From: Trileptium ribeirensis
Taxonomy: Eukaryota; Nematoda; Enoplea; Enoplida; Thoracostomopsidae
DNA: 64,000 bases
Reading direction: 5' to 3'
Assembly: GCA_030248225.1 (NCBI GenBank)
Contig: JASANE010028070.1
Span: 1-64,000, forward strand
The notes under the pieces are model-generated. The model searched no databases and was not told the origin of the DNA. It was given only the letters and a program-made list of their open reading frames with translations. Shown here piece after piece: positions 35,933 to 47,431 of the stretch (position 1 is its first letter; each line of letters begins with the position of its first letter). A program made the position numbers and the translations under genes.

Positions 35933-36894
35933 GTCAGTAGTTGGACAAAACAAAGTTTGTCATTTTCTTTGCTAACTATTTACAACAGGATCGTCACTAA
36001 AAACAGAACGACGTAATATATCCAATAAAACCAACGTCGCATTTCGAACGCCACTGCTTTGGTGGTAACACGCAAAAAGTTTTTGTCTAGAAAATATGTC
36101 CACGGTGTGGTAAACAGCTAGGATTCTAATTAACGCTATCGTGTATGTTTATGGTAGTCCTACAACGGTGATCCAACATTGTATCTCTCTGTGGAATTGT
36201 GGATAACTATACTATTGAAGGCAACGAAAATGTTAAAAAATGTTTGACCAACTTGTGCTTTGCATACTTGTCAATCATTGACGATTTAAGCTCACATTTG
36301 GTTATCGATGGACATATCTGTGAACATATCAGTGGTCCACCAATTCGAAAAGCGCTCGCTTAGAATATAGGTTATTACTATTAAATAATGAGCGGATTTG
36401 AACAACTCACCGCTGAAACTATTCCAACACCTAACATAAATATTCGCAAAATATCTGAATTGGGGGCTTTCGAATATGCAGACCTCAGTATGAGAAATAC
36501 TGCATTTCCAATTACATCAAAGCTTTGAAAGACAACCTGCTCATGGCTCACTAATACAAAACTAGACGGTTGTTGTGGGGAGTAATAGACTAAAACTGTT
36601 GTTCACTGTTGTCCACATTATACTGGCTGGCTTATGAGTTCCAATTTTTCGTTGCATCTTATTTGACAGCTATCTGTAAATTGTATGAATATATACTGCT
36701 TTGCAAATTGTCTAAACTATTGACGGGGCATAGAGCCGAATTTCAGCTTGTGTTTTGAAAAAAGATGGGTTAGTAAAGTTCAGCCTACGAAAGCAATTCT
36801 ACAACTTGCCCATGTTCCATGCAACTAGCACAAATCTGGTAACTAACTACCTTCTGGCAGGTCCCACTACAGTGAACATTATGAGTTATTTCAG
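35933..36894 (+). other. PPIP5K: Intron 16 of PPIP5K
   Basis: 962 bp, AT-rich. No repeat family member recognised. Confidence 0.7.
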
Positions 36895-37012
36895 GTGCTC
36901 AGTGAACATTCAGTCGCCGATGCGTCACGTCCGAACTCGTTTGTATTTCACAAGCGAGAGTCATATCCACTCGGTGATGAATCTCATTCGCTATGGCGAT
37001 TTGCTCAATCCG
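36895..37012 (+). CDS. PPIP5K: PPIP5K exon 17 (phosphatase domain)
   Basis: Completes codon 897 (AGG) and encodes residues 898-936. [20 protein letters not shown] then [10 protein letters not shown] is among the most conserved parts of the family ([19 protein letters not shown]...LRYG). Acceptor ATTTCAG|G, donor CCG|GTAAGT, ideal. The open frame happens to run through the donor into the adjacent repeat; that extension is not coding. Confidence 0.96.
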
Positions 37013-37020
37013 GTAAGTCA

Positions 37021-37250
37021 TAAATGCGCGAGGTCCCTCGGCTCAGCGGTAGACGCTCCTATCGGAGGGGGACGGTCCTCGGAGGGTGGGGGAGTAAATT
37101 CGAGAAATTTTTATGATCTCATAATTTCCCCAATTTTGCTAAAATTGATCCCAAATTTATACGAAATTTTTTCCAAAATTTTGCCGATTTTTTCAAAATT
37201 TTCCGAGCACGTTCGGCCCATGGAGCAGTTAAATATGAATTGGGGGTAAC
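37021..37250 (+). repeat. Family E repeat, abutting a splice donor
   Basis: Starts with CATAAATGCGCGAGGTCCCT, carries CGGCTCAGCGGTAGACGCTC (tRNA D-arm-like), then the family's T-rich core (TTTCCCCAATTTTGCTAAAA, TTTTGCCGATTTTTTCAAAA) and a GC-rich end (GAGCACGTTCGGCCC). Same orientation as the gene. Confidence 0.6.
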
Positions 37251-38360
37251 ATCACGACCCATCCACCAGGCGCAGCTATTTGGTAAGTGCAAATATGTGT
37301 TTGAATTTACACAATTACATCCATTAATTTTTTGTACGGCGTCTTTGGGCTATTGAAATTTTTAGCCCTTATGCTCTATCTGAAACATTTTATATATACA
37401 AGGTTTTACGATGCCTATTCCATGAGACTAATCACTTTTTCAAAGAACTTCCTTGACACAACGAGAAAACAGAAAATATTTCATCACTTGTTTTTCCGCA
37501 AGTTAGAATATCCTGTTATTTGGTTACTGCACTAATGTATAGTTTTATTACAGTAACTGCTATAGCGCAGGAACGGATGGCAGGATGGATATCCGTTTTT
37601 ATCGCTAAGACTGTTTAACTATCTTCACATAGAAGTGAAGGCGTTAATCTGTATGTGTACCGTCCCGAGAGCAGGAATAAAAATTGACAGTTTTAGATCA
37701 AAACCAAGACTAACTTTGATCTTTTCGTATATAGTAACCGCCACTGTGATGTAATAAACATCTTCATAGTGCGTAAGGTGATATGAGACATTTCATCTTA
37801 GCAGGTTTAATGCTTATCCAATAATCTCTGCAGTTTATGAAGGACAGCAAAAACCCCCAATTTTGTGTAAAATCAGGAATTGGTGAGAACGGTACTAATT
37901 TAAATTTTGTCAGCCTGTGTACGAATAGGCTGCATACTATATCATCAGTCTTTTCTAATTAGCGTCGAAAATATTGAATAAATAGATTATAACTTTAGAC
38001 TAAAATTCGTGACTTTTTATTATTATCAGATATGAGTTTGGTAAATTTGGTTCTGTTTGGTTAAAGATTTCAGTGCGCGCCTGACTCTATCCCATTTCAG
38101 ATTTGCTTTCGAAATACTGTTCAAACATCTCCCTGCCACAATTAGACTAAATGTTGGTTTTATTAATAAGTATCTTTAAAGTGAACGGCCCGATTTAGTG
38201 CAAAGTACAACTATGAATGGTCATGCATTTGTCCGAGTTTATTAGTAACAGTAAATTGTAAGTCGTGTAGCTTTTAACAAGTATTTCAGCGACAACTTGC
38301 CAACTATTCCAAATTAACACCGCTAGTCATAGATCTTTCTAACAACAAAAGTCAATACCA

Positions 38361-38552
38361 ATGTCAAGCTTAGGGGCGTAAGGTATGTTCAGTGTATGTC
38401 GTTTCCCTTAACCTGAACTTTAGCCTAAGGTAATGCCTTTATATGAAGCATATAGTAAGCCTAAGACTAAGTCGCGAGATGCCAGCCCCGAACCACCCGC
38501 ACTAAATTGTTCTTTTTCAAAGATATAACGCTACGCCCCTCAGCTTGACTTG
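38361..38552 (-). mobile_element. Family A inverted-ended element, copy 3
   Basis: Ends TCAAGCTTAGGGGCG and (reverse complement) TCAAGCTGAGGGGCG. Interior read on the minus strand: CGTTATATCTTTGAAAAAGA, a C-rich block, and repeated CTTAG/CCTAAG units, matching copy 1. Inserted opposite to copy 1. Confidence 0.7.
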
Positions 38553-40063
38553 GGTCAGAGTCACAATAAAGCGAAAATATTCTGCAGTGAAATTCCGGTT
38601 AGAACGATCTTTACCAAGACCACGAGTTGTTTCATATCGAAAAACGACGCGGATTGCTACTTTATGCCAAACTCAAGCAATGACGAAAAAAGTATTTATC
38701 TAGCGAAAACTTTCATAGCCAAATTGACACAATTACTATTCGCGAGCACTAATCTGTTTCAGGCAGTTTGGTCACGTAATGTGCTAACCACAACATATAT
38801 TGTATACTTACAAAATGTAATACAACAATAACACAAATAATCAAGTAACACAAAAATAATTCAAACATCATATACTCGACATTTAAATCTTCACTGTTTC
38901 TGCTGATATTCGAAACTTGGCGATTCTACTTTCAGTGCAGTAGCACATATTCGAGACGTTTGCCGTGAGCGGCTTTGGCAACGTTACTATGTCTGCCAGA
39001 TTACGCAGATTACTATGTCTAGCGCTATGCAGCTGTACTCAGGCTCCCAACATGTAATGCACAGAATGACTGAAAGTGAAAATAATGTCACAGCCTGACG
39101 ACTGTGACAAAAACCTAGTGCAACTTTTTATCAGTGGTTGTAACCATATTGCTTGATATTTTCAATTAATGTGTTTTACTTACAAAGTATAGCTTTAAAA
39201 CGCGTTGAAAGCTACAGCCGTTATTTTAATGGCAATTATAATGAAATTAACGAAAAAGCGAATTCAAATTGGAGAAACGGTGAAAACTTCAATGTTCAGA
39301 ATCACAGTTACACACAAGCGCCTTACTACACGCGATCGACTGATTAATGTGGAAACAACTGGATTTCCGAATAGTGTGCAAAGACCAACGATAATTTGAC
39401 GGCTACAAATTTTGATATCAAGATGAAACCGGGTCATGACGCCGCTTCGGGTCATGTCTAAACTAGGTACCCGTCTGATTCAGCAACCAAAACCACTTTC
39501 TGCTACGCTGTACTCAACATGCAGAGCAGCGTCTTTTGCCTTCTTGTCTGCTGTGTTCTTCTGCAGAAACGCACTAGAAACTGAAGCGCACGTAAACCAA
39601 GCTCCGGTACAACGGCTCCTATAAATTAGAAATAAGAATACGACCAGAAAGGTGGAAACTTGGTATAAGTGTGTCAGGCTGATTTATGGGTAACGTTATG
39701 CCATGCAGCCCGAAAACATGACTTAAATGCGTAGACAGCAGATGTGTTCCTTTTCGCATGGGTGTAATATGCAAATACTTCCAAATTTCTGCAATTCGTG
39801 TACAATCGTCTTGACAGGCGACAAAACAACTTCCAAGATGCGGCCAAATGGCATAAACATTTAACTTGAACACCTGCCTATTTTTGACCAGAAGTGTATT
39901 GTCTAAGACCTTATCGAAATCGTAACTGTGATTCGTATGTTAAACGATTTTCTAAGCAGATATTCAACTATTTTTCAACATCGATTCTCTTACGATTTCA
40001 CAGAATTATTATGCATTGACTACTTTGGAAATTGTTGTCAGGTTAGTACCGTAACCGAGACAC

Positions 40064-40160
40064 CAGGCCATCAAGTCACCGGGTCACTACCATGGCCGCC
40101 TCACCATGTCCTGGGCACTACCACGGCGGGGTCACCGGGCCACAATATGGTGACCCGGAT
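40064..40160. repeat. GC-rich patch with repeated GTCACC words and a small inverted repeat
   Basis: CACCGGGTCACTACCATGG, CTCACCATGTCCTGGGCACT, GGGGTCACCGGGCCAC and GGTGACCCGG follow one another within 100 bp. CCGGGTCAC at about 40079 and GTGACCCGG at about 40150 are inverted. GGTGACCCGG occurs again near 40584. Nature unknown. Confidence 0.5.
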
Positions 40161-40659
40161 TCATCTCTACTCCAGATCACTTGTCCATCCATTATTCGAG
40201 CAGTAGACTAAATTTCGATTAAATAATAATAAATGACTCGTAGCCAGTAACTTCTTCGGAATCATATTTAACAAATTTTGTTTTGGTTTTCGACAACAGA
40301 AATTCGGTTTATAAGACGTTTTTACTCGAATTTTTTATTCACACTAAAACTGCGGTGCTCGAACTATTTTACGGCCTTCAAAGCTCAACTGATAGCTAGC
40401 ATTATACTATATTTTGTTGTATAGGGAGTTGGATTTGAATATTAAGAAATAATGTTTTCACGACATTCAAAATGTCCACAAAAAGCGCTTATGTAAAGTG
40501 CGATCGACGCTTGCTGGCACCGAGATACGTATTCGTTTGTGTATTTTATCGTCATTACGTTTTAGGGCTGTGTAGATTATTTATGGTGACCCGGTGGCTC
40601 TTTTTCGAAACAAAAATACAATTAATTATTCGTCTGCTCAATAATTGGTTTGATTTTAG

Positions 40660-40862
40660 GTTGAAGACAAACAATGGGATCGCGCGACCAATTTCCTCAG
40701 CGACGTCACCGAATACAATTACATGTCGCAAATTGTGTTTATGCTCTACGAGGACCCATCGAAGCCAGCCGATTCCGATAATCGCTTCCGCATCGAACTA
40801 CACTTTTCACCCGGTGTCTTTCCGTGCATTGCCACAGCGATTGTCCCTAAACTTGGCTATCG
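40660..40862 (+). CDS. PPIP5K: PPIP5K exon 18 (end of phosphatase domain)
   Basis: Residues 937-1003 plus two bases of 1004. EYNYMSQIVFMLYEDPSK and NRFRIELHFSPGV align with ELNYMTQIVIMLYEDxxK...ERFHVELHFSPG. H984 of ELHFSPG is the conserved C-terminal His of the domain. Ends PKLGYR, like GYGYRPAS in relatives, after which similarity fades. Acceptor ATTTTAG|GTT, donor ATCG|GTAAGG. A 147-codon frame in another register over this exon is a shadow. Confidence 0.94.
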
Positions 40863-40990
40863 GTAAGGCATTGACTCGAACTTCAGATCCGGCGGCCCAA
40901 CGGCATCGCACGTAATTGTGATCTTCCATGTTGATTTATACATGACATTTAGCCATATGGTCGGAGAAGATTTATAAGGCAGATTGGACC

Positions 40991-41400
40991 CATACAAGGG
41001 CGAGGTCCGAAGTTCCATGGGATAGTGAGTGTCTCGGGTGACGCTTTTGGCCTTCCCAGGAAAGAGATTAGTCGGTCGGTGGGAGAAGGTCGTCATGGAA
41101 GGGATAAATTTTCGAAATTTTTTTACTCAAAATTTTTCTTAACGCTTGCGAATTTTCTTGGGCTATAGGCCAACTTTTCCTTGCAGTGCCAATTTGCCAC
41201 CCATTTGCTTATTTTCGACAATTTTTTGCCTATTATCCCCAATTGTTATCTATTTTGGTCAAAAAATTTTGCGTGCCTTTGAAGGTGCGGAACCTCAGGG
41301 GTAGATCAGGCTACCTTTCAGGGCGATCGGCGACGCGCAGAGGGAGAGGAGGGGCCGGCACCTCACGTGGATAATCTCCGTCTCCCCTATAACCTTGTAC
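40991..41400 (+). repeat. Family E repeat, long copy
   Basis: Starts CATACAAGGGCGAGGTCCGA and ends CCTATAACCTTGTACGA. It has the GC-rich left part, T-rich core (AAATTTTTTTACTCAAAATT, AATTTTTTGCCTATTATCCC), TTTTGCGTGCCTTTGAAGG, then a GC-rich right part. The longest and most complete copy in the window, same orientation as the gene. Confidence 0.7.
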
Positions 41401-41481
41401 GACTGAAACACCTGTACAAGATCTTACGAGATATATTTGCACATTTTATTGTTAACTTTTCTGTACGTCTTTTGTGTCATT

Positions 41482-41720
41482 GAGCGGAGCGAGGCGAAGC
41501 CGAGCGAAGCGTTTTTATTTTCTGTCTGTGACCAAAAAAGTCGATGTCCGTCCGTTCGTTAGTTCGTTCGTTCGTTCGTTCGTTCGGTGCGACGGATCTC
41601 AAGAACCACTGAACCGATTTAAAATTTTTTTTGTTTGAAAGCCTATCATGTCAGAGTGTGCACCTGATATTTGGGATTAAAAATTTTTGAGTGGCTAATT
41701 AGTAATTAGTTAAGCTTATG
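41482..41720. repeat. GAGCGAAGC-type minisatellite plus GTTC microsatellite block
   Basis: Order: GAGCGGAGCGAGGCGAAGCC and GAGCGAAGCG (41480s-41511); TGTCCGTCCG, then about eight GTTC units (41550-41587); GGATCTCAAGAACCACTGAA; CCGATTTAAAATTTTTTTTG. This order resembles a dispersed element seen in many invertebrate genomes, but I cannot name it from sequence alone. Confidence 0.6.
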
Positions 41721-43016
41721 CAGCTAAAATAGAGAATTTTGCAATGTTTGTGTTATTTATTAAAATAGAATCGTTTCGATCAAACCATTATAGGGGTTTT
41801 TGGGTCGAAGAATTCAAATATAATATTTTTACCAATGATAAAGCCCTATGCCCTATGCAATATAGTTATTTGAAGAACATAAAATTGAGTACATTCGTAA
41901 TGCCACAGCCCAAGCTCCGCTCAAAAATGTAGTTCCATTACTGACTAGTTTTAAATGCTGTTTCTGGCTATGGTGGTCAATACTAGTTCTGGTGCATATC
42001 TACAATATAATACCCTGCCAAAAGTCAGGTATGTTTAACCCAACATCGTATGTAAACCTTACTTATATTTCGATGTCGACTCTATTAAAACCGTCAGAAC
42101 GACGAAAATACTATTGCCTAGATTTACAAAAATGTTTTCGCAGTAATTCTAGTAATTAAATAGAAATACATAATGTCCCCTTAAAGATATCTTGTGTAAT
42201 TGGGAGCGAGCCCAAATATACAAGGCCGACTCCACAGATTGGCTTAAAACGAGTCGTTTTTAACATTTGTTACACCCTGAACATATACATATTTCCATAA
42301 AGAGCGACAATTTGAGGATATTGTCTCCAACCGGGTAGTAGTATAAAACAGTTCATAACCTTGTTATTAATGTATTATGGTCCAGTTCTTATCTAATCAC
42401 GTTGCCGTCTAATCACATGTCAAAAAAACGATCGATCTACGATGCTGGACGAGGAAATACCAGTACGTTATTCAACGACATAAAAATTATAAATAGCAAT
42501 GTAATGAGAGTATCATAGCAGTGTGCTATATAGCCAATAGAATTTGTAGCAGCTGTAGGAACATATATGAACAATCGGAAGAAGACTAATTTTGCTACAC
42601 AAGTTTCTCTGCAACCAAAATTAATGCTACCCACATTTTAAGCACCCTTGGAATTATGACATAACTCCGAAGCCTTCGAAATTAATGCGATATCTGTTTT
42701 GTTCAACACGAGATATATTTCAGCCTTTCCAAATTGCGTTTGCAAAGTTTCATTGGCGCGCTTGTATAGCAGAGTGGCTTAAACGTCTAACTTTTGTTAA
42801 TAACGTCATTTGTTAAAACGTTAAAACTTTGGTGGCCTAAATTCCAAATGTGTGTCAATACTTGAGGCACACCCTAATGATATTAAACGCAATTCGCTTT
42901 GTTCAGCAAAGTCGGTTTTATTAACTTATCCACTTCATTCCCCACTTAAATTCGCAGAACCAATCATCGAAACATGTCCTTAAAGTCATTCGCTCGAAAA
43001 ATGTTTTTCTCTTTAG

Positions 43017-43125
43017 GTCTAAAATTTTCAACATTCTCGACGAGGCGTCGCTCGAGTCGCAGGACGCTGACCTAGATGATGCTGACGATGACGACATGTG
43101 CGAAGAATTGCTTGCGGACGATCGA
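43017..43125 (+). CDS. PPIP5K: PPIP5K exon 19 (acidic tail segment)
   Basis: Completes codon 1004 (CGG) and encodes residues 1005-1040. SKIFNILDEASLESQ is followed by an acidic run (DADLDDADDDDMCEE, 1020-1034). No close match in the relatives I can recall; the C-terminal tail of this family is poorly conserved and disordered. Included because splice phase fits, the acceptor is strong (TTCTCTTTAG|G) and composition is protein-like. Donor CGA|GTAAAT. Reading on through the donor meets a stop at 43168. Confidence 0.78.
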
Positions 43126-43375
43126 GTAAATCGCAGCACACTCATGTTATTTATAGATAGATCACCATGACAAACTGATAAACAGATCTAACAAATTGTA
43201 ATAAAATTACTAATGTTCATTAAAGTTAGACTATTAGAGCATTATCACACCTTTGCCTTAATCAGAGCCAAAGGGTCTAAAAGGTACAATTGCAAACATA
43301 CCTGCTTGAAAATTTTAGCTGTGATCTGTTTCTTGCAGGCGTGTTCGTTTAAACATGGACATGCTAAATATTGAT

Positions 43376-43640
43376 CAACCCTTTATGTCTAGATTTAATT
43401 TGTACTTCGATAACTTATGAACAATTGTGGACCGTCGGGAGGTATCGAACGCGGAATGTCCAGGAGAAATTCATGTTTTACCGGGCATCGAGATATGGCC
43501 GGATCCTTAAAACTTCTCGCAGAGCGATCGAACAACGTCACGGGTCCAGTCATGCAGTACATGGCTAATTTAGTAATTGTAACGCTCTGCAACGTAATTA
43601 GTTTATGCAGAACAACTGCACGTGCTAAAGAGTTAGTACA
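43376..43640 (-). mobile_element. Worn relative of the tRNA-like inverted-ended element
   Basis: Begins AACCCTTTATGTCTAGATTT, matching AACCCTTTCATGCCCGAATT of the 33-kb copies. It keeps, in the same order and spacing, the B-box-like block (complement of GGTATCGAACGCGG) and the block GAAATTCATGTTTTACCGGG, equivalent to GAAACTTGTGTATTCAAACC. Length is about the same. The promoter boxes are damaged. Many substitutions, so old. Confidence 0.5.
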
Positions 43641-43919
43641 TATTTAGTACACTATATAGCGATTTTCATCATTTAAATATCCAGCGGGAGTGTGAAATGA
43701 ATTGTCACATAGCGATTTTGTAAACTATTTGTTTTGCACTAGTCTTGAATTCTCAAATTGTTTAAGGGACGACGTTTGAGTTAAAATAGATAAATAGACA
43801 GGATGCGCATCAAGAACTGAATTATGTTAACCTTGAACAAGGAAATCACTGTTCCTCTCTTACTGTTCCATTCAAGTCGATGCGTTTTCTACAGATCATT
43901 GAAAGATATCATTGTACAT

Positions 43920-44232
43920 CATACCTGGGCAAGGTCCGAAGTGCTAGGGGGAGCAGGTACAACAGGGGAGAGTTTTTCGCCAGGGGGATCACTGTGTTGC
44001 TTGTGGTGGGAGGTGGTCGTCGAGGTGATTAATTCTAGAAATTTTTTGGAACTCAAAGTTTTTGACACTCAGTTTACAAAATTTCCTCTAACCTTGTCAA
44101 TTTCGCCCAATTTTTGCTCATAGTTGGATTTTTGTCTATTTTTCCCAAAATTTTCCGCGCGCCTTCGACGCGGGTTCTATTAGGAACCGAGCCTCAGTTG
44201 GGATAATCCCATTGTCCTATATGAGCACGTAT
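43920..44232 (+). repeat. Family E repeat
   Basis: Starts CATACCTGGGCAAGGTCCGA and ends CCTATATGAGCACGTATG. It has the GC-rich left part, the core (TTTTGGAACTCAAAGTTTTT, TTTCGCCCAATTTTTGCTCA), CCGCGCGCCTTCGACGCGGG, and GAGCCTCAG on the right. Same orientation as the gene. Confidence 0.68.
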
Positions 44233-44375
44233 GATCCACATTCAAGATTCTTTACGTAAACAGTAATTTAATAGCCAGGTGTATATGATAAACTTAATGC
44301 GGTATTAGCCATGAGTTGTGCCACCGTTATTGGCATACACAGTCCCTCTACCTAAAATCCATGTCGATATTTCAG

Positions 44376-44442
44376 GCTGGTATGCCCGACAAAAACAACA
44401 ACTGGCCAGTCGTTGACAACGACAACGTATCGTCCGTTCTGC
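44376..44442 (+). CDS. PPIP5K: PPIP5K exon 20 (tail segment)
   Basis: Residues 1041-1062 plus one base of 1063; AGMPDKNNNWPVVDNDN is polar and unlike known relatives. Acceptor GATATTTCAG|GCT is strong. The donor CTGC|GTAAAT fits phase 1 needed by exon 21. If the donor is skipped, the frame ends at a TAG at 44454, so this could also be a terminal exon of a shorter form. Confidence 0.62.
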
Positions 44443-46860
44443 GTAAATTTGTTTAGCAGTGTAGTTATCTTCCGTAATTGTGCAAAAGTTTAAAAATTTA
44501 AGGGAATAGATTCTCGGCTGAAACCGTTGGCTTTAGGAACATTTCTTTCTATCAGCTAACCAGTTCAAACCACAAACAATAATGGCTCAAAAGCAAATAT
44601 CAGATCAATACATGTGAAGACTTCATTTCTTTTATGTTGCGCCAAATCTACTTGTTTATTCCGAAAATACTTGCGAAAACAGCTGCGATTAGGCTGATTT
44701 TAGCCAGATAAACATTTTCGTTTCCATATTTGAAGCAAAATTCTGAAAATTAATGAAGCCAACAGTAACATCCGTAACGCATTTTAACGTGCACTATAAA
44801 AACGTCAGCCGCATACAACACCGTAAGTTGCGAAGTATTAAATTGCAATTAATTTTTTTTATGTTCGCCCAAAGTAGGTGTTTTGCGCACTTTATTCATT
44901 AACTTGGATGCTTTTAGCATAATACCAGTGTTGTGATCAATCATGCAGCCTAAAGCTATATGCATTGGAAGAATTGGAACAAAATAGTCTCTCCTTGTAG
45001 AGACACCAGCAGAAGCCAACCCATTTTACCACTAACCTGTTGGGTCTCGCCAGCTTATTATCTAGTGATAGTGATATTATACCTGGAGGTAAACTCTACA
45101 TGGCATCAAATTTTCGTAGCTTCGCACTGCGAAAATTAAAACCTAACTTTTTTCGTTGTTATAGCGTGCTTTACGATAAGACCTAAAATTGTACTAATCT
45201 AATTTGGTTTTTAAATCGGCATTCTATAATTACGTGTCGTAATAGAACAACATAAGAGACAGTTGTATTTATCGGTACGTGTCAATGCTTAAACGCGTCA
45301 AATGTAAACAATGTACATAAGTGTCTATTCTGCTATTGCGGTTTTCATAATAAATTCTGAATTAGAGTAGGAACAGATTAATCGGGCAATCTATCTTGCA
45401 GCAAAATATCTTATTTAACAATATAGTTAACGAAAATGAGATTTTGGTTTTTTATTGATTTTAAAGCTTTGCTTGAAAATTAGAATAAGCTCAAATTACT
45501 AAAATTACAGTGCTGAGTATGCATGCCAAAATCATAGACGTGGGGCACAGCTGCTATGAAAGCCCTTAACAGTTTATGATCGGTAATGCTGGGTTAACAA
45601 AAGCGGTGATAAAACTTCTTTGTATACACCATTTTCGAACAACACGGCGCTGTGCCAGCCGTCAAATGTGCGCGATGCCGATAAGTAAGAAATACTAATA
45701 CAAAACCAACTCGTTTTGAATATTGTCGAATAGTTTTATAATAGTGACAACTTTAATTCCAAGAAAAACAATTTGGAAGCACAGTCAAGGCATCCGTTCC
45801 GTGGTTTACAATATCCTAATGATGAATTTCCTACATAGTTTGTACTTATCAAAATAAATGGTATATATATAAATGAACTTAATTATGAAAAGCGCAGAGG
45901 CCGGCCCCTCTAATCTATGTTCAACAGTTCAACGACAGCAAATTAGCTCAGGACCTTTAGAAGCGATAATGATACAAAATTCCAACGGCGAAGCTTAAAA
46001 TTAAAGGTATAATTTGGCTGATCTTCAGGCAAGAAGCAAATCACAGCGGTGACATTGGCCAAGTACAACATTGAAAAACAAAAATCACTTTCTGCTATAT
46101 CGATCGGTAAGTTGCTCCTTTTGAACGGCGATATTGAACGTCGCCGCGCAGCTAGTTCACTTAGTGACGTAGTGTAACATTTTTGTTCATTATACCTGAT
46201 TTTCACACAAAGCGTTGCATTAACACAAACGATGAGACACTGCTATATAAAGATTAAAACTTCTTTAATCAGCATTACGATCAATAGAACGGGTTACTGC
46301 TATATTCAGAACAGATTAGTTCTTGCGCTATAATGACTGAGCTTTTTTGAAAACATGCGCTTTTATCAAAGCAAGCGCTGGCTAGCATAGTTTTTCGAAT
46401 GCATATGCTTGTCAGTTAAGTTAGAAATCCGGATACGTGTTTTCGATAAAAATTAACATTGCCAAACTGCTCGCGTCATTTTTACCTCAAATTTCTGGCA
46501 AACCTGTTAAGACCGAACCTGGAATAACTATTCGCCACCTTATTATTGGATCTGTACTGCAGTAAATTAGGAAAAACTATTTTGTGTATTTAACCAACAT
46601 CTTTACAGAAAAATTTTACTTCCAAATAATAGGTTGCACCCAGCGATCTTTTTTAAGCCGTGCATTTTACTATTTGCTAAAAATTACGCAATTTTTGCAT
46701 TTTCACAGACAAAACGACAAACCATGTTGTTTTGAGACAAAGATAGTCTCTAGGAGCGCGCTTTACAACTTTTGACTTGTCCAATGTAAATGTCTACAAT
46801 ATAACCACCGATGGTATAAGTGTGGTTTTTCGACATTGCTAATTTTGATTCGTTCCTAAT

Positions 46861-47431
46861 GCATCATTTACGATAAGATGCGTGCGCCAGGGCCAAAATA
46901 TGTCACGCGTCCAACTCAACTAGTTCGGCTGAACTATAGCTTAGCTGGACTACTATGGTACATTTTATAGCATAGCTAGTCTTATTGTGACAAACAGGGA
47001 GCTTAAATAGGCTCTGCGTGACAAACGAAGCGTCCGGCTGAACTGTCAATTAAGAAATTTTATTGCGCTTTTGTGTAATAGCATCTTGTTCTATAGTATT
47101 TTCACACTAATTCTAAGTTATATATTTGTTTTAATATATACAATTAACGTTTTAAACTGTATGCCGCTGTTGGGACATTTTTTCGATACGTGTAGTAAAA
47201 CGTAATGTTCGCGGGCTAAATAGTCTCTGGCTTAACTTATAGGGCTCAGTTGAACGCCTCGTGACAAAAGCACAGTCCGGCTCGACACACACTCGATAAC
47301 AAATGCATAGCCTAGCTAGGCTATTCAAAATTTTAATAGTCGAGTTGGACCGTATGCGTGATCTAGTAGCTAGCCCATTTGAACGCGTGACATATTTACG
47401 ACCATGCGCACGCATCTTATTGTAAATGATG
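46861..47431. mobile_element. Foldback element with about 60-bp terminal inverted repeats
   Basis: Left end GCATCATTTACGATAAGATG then CGTGCGCCAGGG and ATATGTCACGCGT. Right end, in reverse complement, GCATCATTTACAATAAGATG, CGTGCGCATGG and ATATGTCACGCGT. Inside, ACTAGTTCGGCTGAACTATA and GCTAGGCTAT-like motifs give further inverted similarity. No coding seen. Confidence 0.75.

Larger units (their letters stand above)
37013..40659 (+). other. PPIP5K: Intron 17 of PPIP5K
   Basis: 3647 bp. Holds a family E copy starting within 10 bp of the donor (37021-37250), a family A copy (38361-38552) and a GC-rich stretch with repeated GTCACC/GGTGAC words (about 40064-40155). Confidence 0.7.
40863..43016 (+). 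other. PPIP5K: Intron 18 of PPIP5K
   Basis: 2154 bp. Holds a family E copy (40991-41400) followed closely by a patterned microsatellite block (41482-41720). Near 42760 TATAGCAGAGTGGCTTAAAC resembles a tRNA A-box region, but no matching B box follows. Confidence 0.7.
43126..44375 (+). other. PPIP5K: Intron 19 of PPIP5K
   Basis: 1250 bp. Holds a worn relative of the tRNA-like element (about 43376-43640) and a family E copy (43920-44232). Confidence 0.7.

Noticed and set aside
40472..40915. 147-codon plus-strand ORF over PPIP5K exon 18
   Set aside because: It is a different register over the real exon; the family match lies in another frame.
42755..42850. tRNA-like start (TATAGCAGAGTGGCTTAAAC)
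   Set aside because: No B box or closing stems follow, so not a tRNA gene.
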